Source: Variovorax sp. J2L1-78
Lineage (GTDB): Bacteria > Pseudomonadota > Gammaproteobacteria > Burkholderiales > Burkholderiaceae_C
Length of the DNA stretch: 50,000 nt
Reading direction: 5' to 3'
NCBI RefSeq assembly: GCF_030317205.1
Contig: NZ_JASZYB010000002.1
Coordinates: 1 to 50,000, forward strand
Part shown: piece by piece, positions 6,835 through 17,082 of the stretch
Position numbering within the stretch: position 1 is the first letter of the stretch
Layout of the letters: every line of letters starts with the position of its first letter
Position numbers and translations under genes: made by a program
Notes under the pieces: model-generated
What the model saw: only the letters and a program-made list of their open reading frames with translations
Told to the model about the DNA's origin: nothing
Database searches by the model: none

Positions 6835-7924
6835 GGGTGACCCCTTCATGGAGCAGGCCGGACCTGCAGATGGCGGCCCCGACCTGCGCCAGGGCCATTT
6901 CGGAACGTTCGAGCGAGGGTTCGTCGCGCGTACAGGCGACGACCAGGAGGCGGCGCGCACCGGACGCGGTCGGTGGCGTTCGGATGAGCCCGCCGTCGCA
7001 GATGCGGCCGCGCTGCGTACCGGTCTTCTGCGCGAAGCGCACGTCTTTCGGCAGCCCGAGCTGGATGCGGCGCTTGCCGGTGACGACGCGCTCCATCATC
7101 GCGAGCAGGTAGCCGGTGTACGTGGGCCGCAGCGCCTTGCCGTCGACCAGCGATTCAAGCAGCTCGCCATACGCCTCGAGCGGCGCGGCGTTGAGACCGC
7201 TCGCGTAGTAGGCGGCGTAGGCCGCGTCGAGGTTGGGCTGGCGGAACTCGGCGATGGGTGTGCCCGTCAGGTGCGACAGCAGCTTGAGCCGCTCGGCATC
7301 GCTTGGCTGACGGCGCAGCGCGAGCAGGTCGCGCCCTTCGAGCCGCTCCGCCCTCGGTGTGAGCTGCCCGTAGATCGCACGGCGCACATCGGACAGGCGG
7401 GTGATGTGCCCGAACCGGCCGGGCACCAGCGACTCGACCACCGCATTGACCTCCGCGATGCCCACCAGGTCGATCAGCATGTCGCTGGCCGTGTTGTCGC
7501 TGTGGATGATCATCTGCTCGAGCAGCGCGCGGATGCGCACCGCGGCGCCGACCGGCTTGCGGTTGGTGCTGCCCGCGCCGTCGACGTAGTCCGATGCGCG
7601 CAGCGTCACCGGCGTGTCGAGCGTGAAATCGCCGCGCTCCACGCCGCGCAACACCGCGATGGCCACCGGCACCTTGACCATCGAGGCGAGGTACCAGCGC
7701 TGCGTGGCGCGGTGCGACACCGTCTCGCCGGTGTCGAGGTCACGCACGTAGACGCCGATGCGGGCGGCGTGGTCTGCATCGATCTGCGAGAGCGCGCCGG
7801 ACAGGCGCGTCGCCCATGGCGAAGGCGCCGAGGTCTGCGCTGCACCGACGCCGTGGAGGGCGAGCAAGAGCAAGGCGGCGGTCAGCCGGCAGTGGGGGAC
7901 GAGGCGCTGAAGTCTGAAAGTCAC
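6770..7924 (-). CDS. Class A beta-lactamase-like serine hydrolase, copy 1
   Basis: A 384-aa exported paralogue of the downstream gene. It has a signal peptide (1-29, cut after GAA), S81-M-V-K84, S142-D-N and K300-T-G, with the same enlarged SDN-to-KTG spacing of 158 residues. No AmpR-type LysR regulator is adjacent. Its last ~21 codons overlap the start of the second copy, and the C-terminal tail (about 355-384, with Cys and Pro) has no counterpart there, so it may be an extension past the fold. Tandem divergence from one ancestor is likely. Beta-lactamase activity is possible but not assured, because the omega-loop glutamate is not evident. Confidence 0.85.
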   Translation of the reverse strand: MTFRLQRLVPHCRLTAALLLLALHGVGAAQTSAPSPWATRLSGALSQIDADHAARIGVYVRDLDTGETVSHRATQRWYLASMVKVPVAIAVLRGVERGDFTLDTPVTLRASDYVDGAGSTNRKPVGAAVRIRALLEQMIIHSDNTASDMLIDLVGIAEVNAVVESLVPGRFGHITRLSDVRRAIYGQLTPRAERLEGRDLLALRRQPSDAERLKLLSHLTGTPIAEFRQPNLDAAYAAYYASGLNAAPLEAYGELLESLVDGKALRPTYTGYLLAMMERVVTGKRRIQLGLPKDVRFAQKTGTQRGRICDGGLIRTPPTASGARRLLVVACTRDEPSLERSEMALAQVGAAICRSGLLHEGVTHASSCPVLPGVDRLPAVPAER

Positions 7925-8025
7925 GACCCCAGCTTGCAGCCGAATGCAGCAACGCGGTCCCCGACAGCGCCTACACCGTGTGCAGGCCGACGCCGGGTTC
8001 TCCGGGGTCGATGGACAACAAAAAT

Positions 8026-8041
8026 CGTGACAAAAGTCACG
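8026..8041. promoter_or_regulatory. Inverted repeat upstream of the phospholipase C operon
   Basis: CGTGAC-AAAA-GTCACG is a perfect 6-bp inverted repeat with an AT-rich spacer in the 247-base gap between the divergent beta-lactamase-like and lipoprotein genes. It could be an operator for either direction. It does not fit a PHO box, which is a direct repeat. The rest of the gap shows no other clear signal. Confidence 0.45.
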
Positions 8042-8171
8042 CCAACGACATGGCCGCCGCCTAGGCTTGGACCCGTCCGATGGCGCCGGCGGAACCTTTC
8101 GAGCCGGCCCGCCGGGCGGTCGCCACGAGGGCCCCCACGCCCCGCCCCCTACACAGAAAGCGAGCTTTCAC

Positions 8172-8372
8172 ATGCCAATCCCCCTGTCCTCCCTCTGCGC
8201 CGCTGGCGCACTGATCGTTGCCGGCGCGCTGGCCGGCTGCGGCGGTGGCGATGCCGCCGGCACCGGCGCCAGCGCCGCCGCCCAGAAGACCGACGCCACC
8301 GCCAAGCCCGAAGCGCCGGCGACGGACTCGACCGCCGCAGCCGCGCCAGCCGACGTGCGCTACGCCCCTTGA
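8172..8372 (+). CDS. Small lipoprotein
   Basis: A 66-aa protein with a lipoprotein signal: hydrophobic residues 5-19 and the lipobox L-A-G-C23, followed by GGG. The mature part is only about 44 residues of Ala, Thr, Asp and Pro and is probably disordered. The frame is open 35 codons further upstream, but the ATG at 8172 places the signal peptide correctly. It lies 19 bases before the phospholipase C gene and is probably co-transcribed. A role in escort or surface tethering is only a guess, and expression has not been shown. Confidence 0.6.
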   Translation: MPIPLSSLCAAGALIVAGALAGCGGGDAAGTGASAAAQKTDATAKPEAPATDSTAAAAPADVRYAP

Positions 8373-8391
8373 AGCCGGAGAGAAGCACCCC

Positions 8392-10758
8392 ATGACCACG
8401 ACGAATTCGCGCCGCAACTTCATCAAGGGCACGGCCACCACCGGCATCGCCGCGGCAACGCTGGCCGCCTTTCCCCCGAGCATCCGGCGTGCACTGGCCA
8501 TCCCCGCGCACCACGACACCGGCACCATCAAGGACGTCAAGCATGTCGTGCTGCTGATGCAGGAGAACCGATCCTTCGACAGCTACTTCGGCACCTTCAA
8601 GGGTGTGCGCGGCTACGGCGACCGCTTCGCCGTGCCCGCGCCGAACGGCAAGACCGTCTTCCATCAGACCTACACCAAGACGACACCGCCGAGCACCTAC
8701 GTGCCCTACCACCTGGACGAAAGCCAGGGCAACGCGCAGCGCGCCGGCAGCACGCCCCACACCTGGATCGACTCGCAGGCCGCGTGGGACCACGGCCGCA
8801 TGTTCAAGTGGCCCGACGCGAAGAACCTGCTGTCGATGGGCTACTACGACACGGCCGAAGTGCCGTTCCAGCGCGCGCTGGCCGATGCCTTCACCCTGTG
8901 CGACCACTACCACTGCGGCATGCACACCGGCACCATCGCCAATCGGCTCTTCTATTGGAGCGGCACCAACGGCCCGAACGGCGTGAGCCCCATCGACGGC
9001 AGCAAGGTGCAGGTCGCCGCCCTGAACAACCAGTTCAACGGCGGCAACGACATCGGCCCGTCGACCCAGGGCTGGACCTGGACCACCTATGCCGACCGGC
9101 TGGAGAAGGCCGGCGTGAAGTGGAAGGTCTACCAGAGCCTGGTCGACAACTTCGGTTGCAACGAGATGATGAGCTTCCGCCACTGGCGCGCAGCCGTCGA
9201 GCAGATGCCCGCGTCGCGCCGCCCGGTCTACGTGCCCGCGACCGACATCACCCAGCCGGTGACCGCGGCCGGCCCGTTCTACGACGCGAGCGTGGACGAC
9301 GCGCTGAGCCCGCTGGCCAAGGGCTTCGGCAACACGATGCCCTATGGTTTCCTGGAGACCTTCCGCGAAGACATCCGCAACGGCACGCTGCCGGCGGTGT
9401 CGTGGATCATTTCCCCGTCGGCCTACAGCGAGCACCCTGGCCCCTCGAGCCCGGCCAAGGGCGGCTGGTATGTGCAGGAAGTGCTGGACGCGCTGACCTC
9501 GAACCCCGAGGTCTGGAGCAAGACGGTGCTGCTCATCAACTTCGACGAGAACGACGGCTTCTTCGACCACCTGCCCACGCCCTCGGCGCCCTCGCGCAAC
9601 CCCGACGGCACGCTGGCGGGCGCCACCACCATGGCGGCGGCGGACGTCGCCGTCGAGTACCACGACTACGCACCCGCCACCACCAGCCAGCCGGCCGCCG
9701 ACGGCCGGCCCTACGGCCCCGGCCCGCGGGTGCCGATGTGGATCGTTTCACCCTGGAGCCGCGGCGGGTGGGTCAACTCGCAGGTCTGCGACCACACCTC
9801 CACCCTGCTCTTCCTGGAGAAATGCTTCGGTGTGCAGGAGCCGCAGATCAGCGCGTACCGCCGCGCCGTCTGCGGCGACCTCACCAGCGCCTTCAACTTC
9901 GAACGCCCCAACGACGAGCCGCTGCCGACGCTCGCCGGCCGCACCACCAAGGCCGAGGCCGACGCACTCACCGCCGCCCAGCAGGCCCTGCCCAAGCTGA
10001 CGCCGCAGCCCGATCTCGCGCTGCCGGCCCAGGCGACCGGCGTGCGCCCGTCGCGGGCGCTGCCCTACGAACTGCACACCAGCGCGCGCGCCGACATGCA
10101 GAACGGCCGCGTGCAGCTGCTGTTCGCCAACAGCGGGCGGGCGGCGGCGGTCTTCCACGTGTACGACAAGCGGCATCTGTCCGACCGCCTGCCGCGCCGT
10201 TTCATGGTCGAGCCGGGCAAGCAGCTGAGCGACCACTGGGCGGCGATGACGGACGACGCCGGCCTCTACGACCTGTGGGTGCTCGGCCCGAACGGCTTCC
10301 ACCGCGAGTTCAAGGGCGACCTGAACCGACTGCGCGCAGGCGGTGCGCCTTCGCCCGAGATCCGTGTCGGCTACGACGCGCGCCGCGGCGACCTCTACCT
10401 GCAGCTGCGCAACGAGGGCCGCCGCGATTGCCGCTTCACGGTGCAGTCGAACGCGGCCTACGCGCCGCCGGCCGTCCGCCGCGGCCGCGGCCATGACCAC
10501 GAGCGGGACGACGACGGGAAGGACGAGCGCGGCCACCACGGCGGCCCGGGCCACGGCCGCGACCGGTCGTGGAACCTGGCCCTCAAGGGCGGCGCCGATG
10601 CGGAGATGAGCTGGAGCCTCGACGGCAGCGGCAACTGGTACGACTTCGTCGTGACCTGCGATGCCGACGCGGCCTTCTATCGCCGCTTCGCCGGCCGGGT
10701 CGAGACCGGCCGCCCTTCGGTCAGCGATCCGGCCATGGGGCTGGTCGACCGCTTCTAG
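8392..10758 (+). CDS. Phosphocholine-specific phospholipase C, Tat-exported
   Basis: A 788-aa enzyme of the PlcH/PlcN phosphoesterase family that cleaves phosphatidylcholine-type lipids to diacylglycerol and the phospho-head group. A twin-arginine signal (SRRNFIKG, residues 6-13, with a hydrophobic stretch to about 28) exports it folded. The phosphoesterase core starts at VKHVVLLMQENRSFDSYFG (about 48-66), with the metal-site sequence FDENDGFFDH near 382-391. Two C-terminal repeats of the bacterial phospholipase C type follow (about 555-780). Between about residues 690 and 725 there is an unusual Arg/His/Asp/Gly-rich insertion. Full length for the family. It ends 18 bases from the convergent dehydratase gene. 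Confidence 0.93.
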   Translation: MTTTNSRRNFIKGTATTGIAAATLAAFPPSIRRALAIPAHHDTGTIKDVKHVVLLMQENRSFDSYFGTFKGVRGYGDRFAVPAPNGKTVFHQTYTKTTPPSTYVPYHLDESQGNAQRAGSTPHTWIDSQAAWDHGRMFKWPDAKNLLSMGYYDTAEVPFQRALADAFTLCDHYHCGMHTGTIANRLFYWSGTNGPNGVSPIDGSKVQVAALNNQFNGGNDIGPSTQGWTWTTYADRLEKAGVKWKVYQSLVDNFGCNEMMSFRHWRAAVEQMPASRRPVYVPATDITQPVTAAGPFYDASVDDALSPLAKGFGNTMPYGFLETFREDIRNGTLPAVSWIISPSAYSEHPGPSSPAKGGWYVQEVLDALTSNPEVWSKTVLLINFDENDGFFDHLPTPSAPSRNPDGTLAGATTMAAADVAVEYHDYAPATTSQPAADGRPYGPGPRVPMWIVSPWSRGGWVNSQVCDHTSTLLFLEKCFGVQEPQISAYRRAVCGDLTSAFNFERPNDEPLPTLAGRTTKAEADALTAAQQALPKLTPQPDLALPAQATGVRPSRALPYELHTSARADMQNGRVQLLFANSGRAAAVFHVYDKRHLSDRLPRRFMVEPGKQLSDHWAAMTDDAGLYDLWVLGPNGFHREFKGDLNRLRAGGAPSPEIRVGYDARRGDLYLQLRNEGRRDCRFTVQSNAAYAPPAVRRGRGHDHERDDDGKDERGHHGGPGHGRDRSWNLALKGGADAEMSWSLDGSGNWYDFVVTCDADAAFYRRFAGRVETGRPSVSDPAMGLVDRF

Positions 10759-10776
10759 GCACCTGGCGCGGCAGCC

Positions 10777-12606
10777 TCAGTGGTTGTCGCGCGGCACCCC
10801 GAAGGTCGCGTGGATCTTCTGGTACTTCACCGCCGGCTTCAGCACCATGCCTTCGGACAGTTCGTCAACCACGGCGCGCTGGATCTCCTGCCACGGCGTC
10901 TGGCTCGGCGGGTACGGGTAGCCGCCCGCGGCATCGAGCTTCGCGCGGCGCTTGGCCAGTTCCTCATCGGACACCAGCATGTTGGCCGTGTGCTTTTTCA
11001 AGTCGATGCGCACGCGGTCGCCGGTGCGCAGCAGCGCCAGCGCGCCACCGGTGGCGGCCTCGGGCGAGGCATTCAGGATCGACGGCGAGCCCGAGGTGCC
11101 CGACTGCCGGCCGTCGCCGATGCACGGCAACGCGGTGATGCCCTTCTTCAGCAGGTAGCTCGGCGCCCGCATGTTCACCACCTCGGCCGCGCCGGGGTAG
11201 CCGACCGGGCCGACGCCGCGCATGAAGAGGATGCTGTGCGCATCGATCTTCATCTTCGGGTCGTCGATGCGCGCGTGGTAGTCCTCCGGCCCGTCGAACA
11301 CCACGGCGGTGCCTTCGAAAGCCATCGGGTCCTTCGCATCGTTGAGGTAGCGCTCCTGGAACTCCGGCGTGATCACGCTCGTCTTCATGATCGCCGAGTC
11401 GAACAGGTTGCCCTTGAAGTTCAGGAAGCCGGCGTTCTTCTTCATCGGCTTGGCGTACGGGAAGATCACCTTCCGGTCTTCCGTGAAGCGGCCTTCGCAG
11501 TTCTCGACGATGGTCTTGCCGTTGGCCGTGAGCGCGGGCTGGATCAGCCCCTTGGCGATCAGCTCGGCCACCACCGCCGGCACGCCGCCGGCGCGGTAAT
11601 AGTCCTCGCCGAGGTATTCGCCGGCCGGCTGCAGGTTCACCAGCAGCGGGATCTTGTAGCCGTACTTTTCCCAATCGGCGGTGTGCAGCTCCACGCCGAT
11701 ATGGCGCGCGATGGCGTTCAGGTGGATCGGCGCGTTGGTCGATCCGCCGATGGCAGAGTTCACGATGATCGCGTTCTCGAAGGCGGCGCGCGTGAGGATG
11801 TCCGAGGGCTTCAAGTTCTCGCGCACCATCTCGACGATGCGCTTGCCGGTCATGTACGCCATCTCCTGCCGATCGCGGTAGGGCGCGGGAATCGCGGCGC
11901 TGCCGGGCAGCGTCATGCCCAGGGCTTCGGTCAGCGAGTTCATCGTCGACGCCGTGCCCATGGTGTTGCAGTGGCCGGTCGACGGGGCCGACGAGGCCAC
12001 CAGCTTCAGGAAGCCCTTGTCGTCGATCTCGCCAGCGGCGAGCAGCTCGCGCGCCTTCCACACGATGGTGCCCGAGCCGGTGCGCTCGCCCTTGTACCAG
12101 CCGTTGAGCATGGGGCCGGAGTTCAGCGCGATGGCCGGGATGTCGACCGTGGCGGCGGCCATCAGCTGCGCCGGCGTGGTCTTGTCGCAGCCGGTGGTGA
12201 GCACCACGCCGTCGATCGGGTAGCCGTAGAGGATCTCGACCAGCGAGAGGTATTGCAGGTTGCGGTCGAGCGCGGCCGTCGGGCGCTTGCAGGTTTCCTG
12301 GATCGGATGGATCGGGAACTCGAAGGCGATGCCGCCCGCATCGCGGATGCCTTCCTTCACGCGCTCGGCCAGCACGATGTGGTGGCGGTTGCACGGCGCG
12401 ATGTCCGAGCCGGTCTGCGCGATGCCGATGATCGGGCGGCCCGACTGCAGCTCGTCGAAGCCGAGGCCGTAGTTCATCGTGCGCTCGAGGTAGAGCGCTG
12501 TCATGTCGGTGTTGGCCGGGTTGTCGAACCAGGCCTGCGAGCGCAGTTTCAGGGCGCCCGCGGGCTTCTTGGGTTGGCTGCGGGGCGTGGGGGGTTTCTT
12601 TTTCAC
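10777..12606 (-). CDS. IlvD/Edd-family dehydratase, probable aldonate dehydratase
   Basis: A 609-aa Fe-S dehydratase. Cluster cysteines are visible at C72 (PCNRH), C140 (TTGCDKTTP, with D141 and K142) and C213 ([13 protein letters not shown]). It resembles the sugar-acid branch (L-arabinonate/D-xylonate dehydratases) more than biosynthetic IlvD, and its neighbours are a sugar-acid dehydrogenase, a FadR-type regulator and a sugar importer. It would remove water from an aldonate to give a 2-keto-3-deoxy acid. The GTG start overlaps the stop of the upstream gene by four bases (GTGA), so translation is coupled. The Lys/Pro-rich first 20 residues are atypical and may mean a later start. The exact substrate is not determined. 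Confidence 0.88.
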   Translation of the reverse strand: MKKKPPTPRSQPKKPAGALKLRSQAWFDNPANTDMTALYLERTMNYGLGFDELQSGRPIIGIAQTGSDIAPCNRHHIVLAERVKEGIRDAGGIAFEFPIHPIQETCKRPTAALDRNLQYLSLVEILYGYPIDGVVLTTGCDKTTPAQLMAAATVDIPAIALNSGPMLNGWYKGERTGSGTIVWKARELLAAGEIDDKGFLKLVASSAPSTGHCNTMGTASTMNSLTEALGMTLPGSAAIPAPYRDRQEMAYMTGKRIVEMVRENLKPSDILTRAAFENAIIVNSAIGGSTNAPIHLNAIARHIGVELHTADWEKYGYKIPLLVNLQPAGEYLGEDYYRAGGVPAVVAELIAKGLIQPALTANGKTIVENCEGRFTEDRKVIFPYAKPMKKNAGFLNFKGNLFDSAIMKTSVITPEFQERYLNDAKDPMAFEGTAVVFDGPEDYHARIDDPKMKIDAHSILFMRGVGPVGYPGAAEVVNMRAPSYLLKKGITALPCIGDGRQSGTSGSPSILNASPEAATGGALALLRTGDRVRIDLKKHTANMLVSDEELAKRRAKLDAAGGYPYPPSQTPWQEIQRAVVDELSEGMVLKPAVKYQKIHATFGVPRDNH

Positions 12607-13622
12607 AGGGACAGTCCCTTCAGGGTTTGATCGGCGTTCGGCTGCGCCTTGCAGTCGTCGATGTAGAGCCGGATGATGTCGGCGAAATTGTCGTGCGGGT
12701 GCAGGCCGAGTCGGCCGGCACGCACCGCGGTCGCACCGCTGGGCCAGTTGGCCACGATGCCGGCGATGCGCTCATCGCGCTCGAAGCGCACCAGGGCGCG
12801 CACCTTGGGGCCGGCGACCTCTTCCAGCGCATCGAGCATGTCGGCCACGCGCACGTTCAGGCCCGGCAGGTTGAGCGCGGAGCGGCCGACGAAGGCCTCG
12901 CGCGTGGCTTCGTAGACGGCGATGAGCCCTTCGACGGTACGGGTGGGCGAGGCCATCGGGTGCGACACGTCGGGCGACACCGGGCAGATCGATTCCACGC
13001 CGGCCAGCGGCTCGCGAATGATGCCGCTGAAGAAGGACGAGGCCGCGCCGTTGGGCTTGCCCGGGCGCACCGTGACCGTCATGAGCCGCGCCGCGCGGCC
13101 ATCGAAGTAGCCCTTGCGGGTGTAGTCGGCGATGAGGTGTTCGCAGATCAGCTTCTGCGTGCCGTACGAGGTCTGCGGCGTCGGCAGCGTGTCGTCGGCC
13201 ACCAGCTTCGGGAAGGGCACGGCCGGGTCGGGGCCGAACACCGCGACCGAGCTCGAGAAGACGAAGCGCGTGACCTTGCCCCCGGCATTGACGTTGGCGC
13301 GCAGCGCGTCGAGCAGGGCGCGCGTGCTGTCGAGGTTGGAGCGCAGGCCGAGGTCGAAGTCGGCCTCGCACTCGCCCGACACGGCCGACGCGAGGTGGAA
13401 CACGCCGTCGAAGGCTTCGGTCTTCAAGGCGTCGGTCTGCGCGAGCAGCGGGCCGGTGCGCGCCTCGACGCGCGGGTCGGCCACCAGGTCGGCAGGGGGC
13501 GGCGCGATGTCGGTCAGCACCATGCGCTCGATGCGCTGGCCGTCGAGGGTGCCGCGGGCCAGCAGGGTGCGCGCCAGGCGTGCGCCGAGAAAGCCGCCGC
13601 CGCCGGTGATGAGTAGTTTCAT
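12603..13622 (-). CDS. NAD-dependent epimerase/dehydratase family protein, DenD-like
   Basis: An extended SDR of 339 aa. The nucleotide motif TGGGGFLG is at residues 7-14, with a catalytic Ser in FSSSVAVFG and Tyr-x3-Lys in TSYGTQK (about Y152/K156). The sequence follows D-erythronate dehydrogenase (DenD), which oxidises the C2 hydroxyl of a four-carbon acid sugar; the long C-terminal substrate domain with [15 protein letters not shown] is characteristic. In this operon it could oxidise the same or a related sugar acid as the dehydratase. It overlaps the regulator gene by four bases upstream and the dehydratase by four bases downstream. Family assignment is good; the substrate is inferred. 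Confidence 0.85.
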   Translation of the reverse strand: MKLLITGGGGFLGARLARTLLARGTLDGQRIERMVLTDIAPPPADLVADPRVEARTGPLLAQTDALKTEAFDGVFHLASAVSGECEADFDLGLRSNLDSTRALLDALRANVNAGGKVTRFVFSSSVAVFGPDPAVPFPKLVADDTLPTPQTSYGTQKLICEHLIADYTRKGYFDGRAARLMTVTVRPGKPNGAASSFFSGIIREPLAGVESICPVSPDVSHPMASPTRTVEGLIAVYEATREAFVGRSALNLPGLNVRVADMLDALEEVAGPKVRALVRFERDERIAGIVANWPSGATAVRAGRLGLHPHDNFADIIRLYIDDCKAQPNADQTLKGLSL

Positions 13623-14350
13623 GAGTCAGTCTCCTTGGGGGTTTTTCGTTTGCGGCGTCCCGAGATGACGCCGCCTTCGACCAGCCGCTGTTCGCCATGC
13701 AGGATGTGGCTGGTGGCGCAGCGGCGCGCTTCGTCCGGGTCGCGCGCGGCGATGGCTTCGACGATGGCGCGGTGCTCGTGCTGCACCGCCTCCATGAAGT
13801 CCAGGCGCCGCGCCTCGTTGCCGCGCGTGATGCGCATGCCTTCGCGCAGGTACTGCTCGAGAAAGCCGAGCAGCAGCCGGAACTGCGGGTTGCCGCTCGA
13901 CTCGCCGATGACACGGTGGAAGGCGAGGTCTTCGGCCACGCCGTCGTGCCCGGCCGCGACCGCGACGTCGATGGCCTTGAGGGCACGCCGGAGCGAGGCG
14001 ATCTGCGCCCGCGTGGCGCGCTCGGCCGCGAGCGCGGCGATCTCGCCTTCGAGTACGCGGCGCACCTCGACCACGTGCACGACGGCCTGCACCGAATCGA
14101 GCACCGTCGGGTCGAAGGCCAGCGGCTGGTTGGTGGGCGTCTGCGCCACGAACACGCCCGAGCCCTGGCGCGACACCAGCAGCGCACGCGAACGCAGCTG
14201 GTGCACCGCTTCACGCACCACCGTGCGCGACACGCCATGCGCCACGGCGAGCTGCTGTTCGGTGGGAAGGCGGTCGCCGGGCCGCAGCGCGCCGGATGCG
14301 ATCTGGTCGCCCAGGCGCTGCGCGAGACGATCGGACAGGCGATCCGCCAT
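13619..14350 (-). CDS. GntR-family regulator, FadR/FCD type
   Basis: About 243 aa. The N-terminal winged helix includes LRPGDRLPTEQQLAVAHGVS and the recognition helix SRTVVREAVHQL. The C-terminal FCD ligand domain follows (about 85-230), with an Asp and several His as candidate metal ligands (for example FHRVIGESSGN). The ATG ending at 14350 is chosen because it gives the usual FadR-type N-terminus. The frame is open to a TTG at 14443, but that codon lies inside the probable operator. No clear ribosome site precedes either. It heads the sugar-acid operon, and probably represses this operon and the divergent ABC importer until a sugar acid binds. Confidence 0.87.
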   Translation of the reverse strand: MADRLSDRLAQRLGDQIASGALRPGDRLPTEQQLAVAHGVSRTVVREAVHQLRSRALLVSRQGSGVFVAQTPTNQPLAFDPTVLDSVQAVVHVVEVRRVLEGEIAALAAERATRAQIASLRRALKAIDVAVAAGHDGVAEDLAFHRVIGESSGNPQFRLLLGFLEQYLREGMRITRGNEARRLDFMEAVQHEHRAIVEAIAARDPDEARRCATSHILHGEQRLVEGGVISGRRKRKTPKETDS

Positions 14351-14430
14351 GAGGCGGAGCGGTTCGGCAGAGGGGCGGACAGGAGAGCGGTTTGCCTGCA
14401 CGGCAGCGGAGTTTTGGCGCACGGTTATCG

Positions 14431-14449
14431 GGTGATCATACAAATCACC
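14431..14449. promoter_or_regulatory. Inverted repeat, candidate GntR operator
   Basis: GGTGAT-catacaa-ATCACC is a perfect 6-bp inverted repeat with a 7-base spacer, 81 bases upstream of the chosen regulator start and 124 bases before the divergent ABC ATPase gene. The inner TTGTATGAT (minus strand) recalls FCD-type GntR operators. An additional direct repeat, TACCGGTT, occurs at 14463-14470 and 14479-14486. Confidence 0.55.
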
Positions 14450-14573
14450 GGGGGTTTTCTCCTACCGGTTTGCCCTGATACCGGTTGCAGACAAGCGGCA
14501 GATACTGCGCGGGCTGCTGCGGCGCGGAGGTCTCCACGTCGCCTTCCCTCGCGAACCCACAGGATTGCATTGC

Positions 14574-15647
<1,074 letters not shown>

Positions 15648-15687
15648 ATTCGCTTCCCGGTTCGTTCAACAAGACAGGAGACATCGA

Positions 15688-17016
15688 ATGAGTGATTTCA
15701 ATCGCCGCAAGTTTCTCGAAGGCACGGCCGGCGTCGCTGCCGCCGCTTCGGTCGGCGCCGGCGCCGCCCTCTTCGCGCCCTTCGCGCATGCGCAGAACCT
15801 GACGTTCAAGCCCGAGAAGGGCGCCAAGCTGCGCGTGCTGCGCTGGAGCCGCTTCGTGCAGGGCGACATCGATGCCTACATGGCCAACGTCAAGAAGTTC
15901 ACCGAGGCCACCGGCGTCGAGGTGCGCGTGGACAACGAAGGCTGGGAAGACGTGCGCCCGAAGGCGGCCGTGGCGGCCAACACCGGCGCGGGCCCAGACA
16001 TCATCCTGTCGACCAACGACGACGCCAATCTCTACCCCGACAAGCTGCTCGACGTGACCGACCTGGCCGAGTACCTCGGCAAGAAGTACGGCGGCTGGTA
16101 CCCGGCCGGCGAGACCTTCATGCGGCCCGACGGCAAGAAGTGGCTGGGCCTGCCCCTGGGCGCTTCGGGCTCGCTCATCGTCTACCGCGAGAGCATGGTG
16201 AAGGCGGCCGGCTTCGCGACCTTCCCGAAGACCACCGACGACTTCCTCAAGCTCTACAAGGCGCTCAAGGAAAAGGGCACGCCGGGCGGCATGGCGCTGG
16301 GCAACGCGACCGGCGACAGCACCTGGTGCAACTGGCTGATCTGGTCGCACGGCGGCAAGCTGGTCGACAAGACCAACAAGGTCGTGATCGACAGCCCCGA
16401 GACCCTCAAGGCGCTGGAGTACGGCAAGGAGCTCTACGCCAACTTCATCCCCGGCACGCTGTCGTGGCTGGACCCGAACAACAACAAGGCCTTCCTCGAC
16501 GGGCAGATCAGCGTCACCAACAACGGCATCTCGATCTACTACGCCGCCAAGAACTCGCCGGACCCGAAGGTCAAGGAGATGGCTGCGGACATCAACCACG
16601 CCGTGTTCCCGATCGGGCCGGTGGGCGTGCCGACCGAGTCGCACCTGTTCTTCAACCAGATGATCATGAAGTACACGAAGTTTCCGCAGGCCTCGAAGGA
16701 GTTCCTGCGCTTCATGATGGAGAAGGAACAGTTCGACCCGTGGCTGCAAGGTGGCGGCGGCTACGTGGCGCAACCCCTGCGCTTCTACGAGAACAGCGCG
16801 ATCTGGAGCTCGGACCCGAAGAACCTGCCCTACCGCGACTCGGTGAAGAACCTGCGCCCGGGCGGCTACGACGGCAAGCTGGGCTACGCCTCGGCCGGTG
16901 CCGCGGCGGACTTCATCATCCCGAACATGGTGGCCGAGGCCGCGAGCGGCTCGAAGACGCCCAAGGAAGCGGCCGAGCGCGCGCAGAAGCGCGCCGAGCG
17001 TTACTACAAGCTCTGA
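15688..17016 (+). CDS. Carbohydrate ABC transporter substrate-binding protein, Tat-exported
   Basis: A 442-aa periplasmic binding protein of family 1. The N-terminus NRRKFLEG (residues 5-12) followed by an Ala/Gly-rich hydrophobic stretch ending in AHA-Q (about 32-36) is a twin-arginine signal. The mature protein shows the typical NEGWEDVRPKAAVAANTGAGPDI segment (in parts, about 79-100) that docks the ligand-binding cleft. A strong ribosome site (AGGAG) lies eight bases upstream. A hairpin directly after the stop may keep this message abundant relative to the permeases. Tat export for a sugar-binding protein is unusual but known in Comamonadaceae. Confidence 0.92.
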   Translation: MSDFNRRKFLEGTAGVAAAASVGAGAALFAPFAHAQNLTFKPEKGAKLRVLRWSRFVQGDIDAYMANVKKFTEATGVEVRVDNEGWEDVRPKAAVAANTGAGPDIILSTNDDANLYPDKLLDVTDLAEYLGKKYGGWYPAGETFMRPDGKKWLGLPLGASGSLIVYRESMVKAAGFATFPKTTDDFLKLYKALKEKGTPGGMALGNATGDSTWCNWLIWSHGGKLVDKTNKVVIDSPETLKALEYGKELYANFIPGTLSWLDPNNNKAFLDGQISVTNNGISIYYAAKNSPDPKVKEMAADINHAVFPIGPVGVPTESHLFFNQMIMKYTKFPQASKEFLRFMMEKEQFDPWLQGGGGYVAQPLRFYENSAIWSSDPKNLPYRDSVKNLRPGGYDGKLGYASAGAAADFIIPNMVAEAASGSKTPKEAAERAQKRAERYYKL

Positions 17017-17025
17017 CCGCCCCGC

Positions 17026-17051
17026 CCGCCCGGCGCCATGGTGCCGGGCGG
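17026..17051 (+). other. Stem-loop after the binding-protein gene
   Basis: A 12-base arm at 17026-17037 pairs with 17040-17051 (11 of 12 matched, one G-U). It begins nine bases after the binding-protein stop and ends 31 bases before the permease start. No T-run follows, so it is more likely an mRNA-stabilising or attenuating hairpin than a full terminator. Confidence 0.7.
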
Positions 17052-17082
17052 TTCGCCCTCGTTCCTCGACCACGCCCGCCCC

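Noticed and set aside
8020..8060. PHO box for the phospholipase C operon
   Set aside because: PHO boxes are 11-bp direct repeats of CTGTCAT type; only an inverted repeat is present.
14351..14443. TTG or GTG starts giving a 274-aa GntR protein
   Set aside because: The extension lacks family similarity and its first codon overlaps the candidate operator; no ribosome site supports it.
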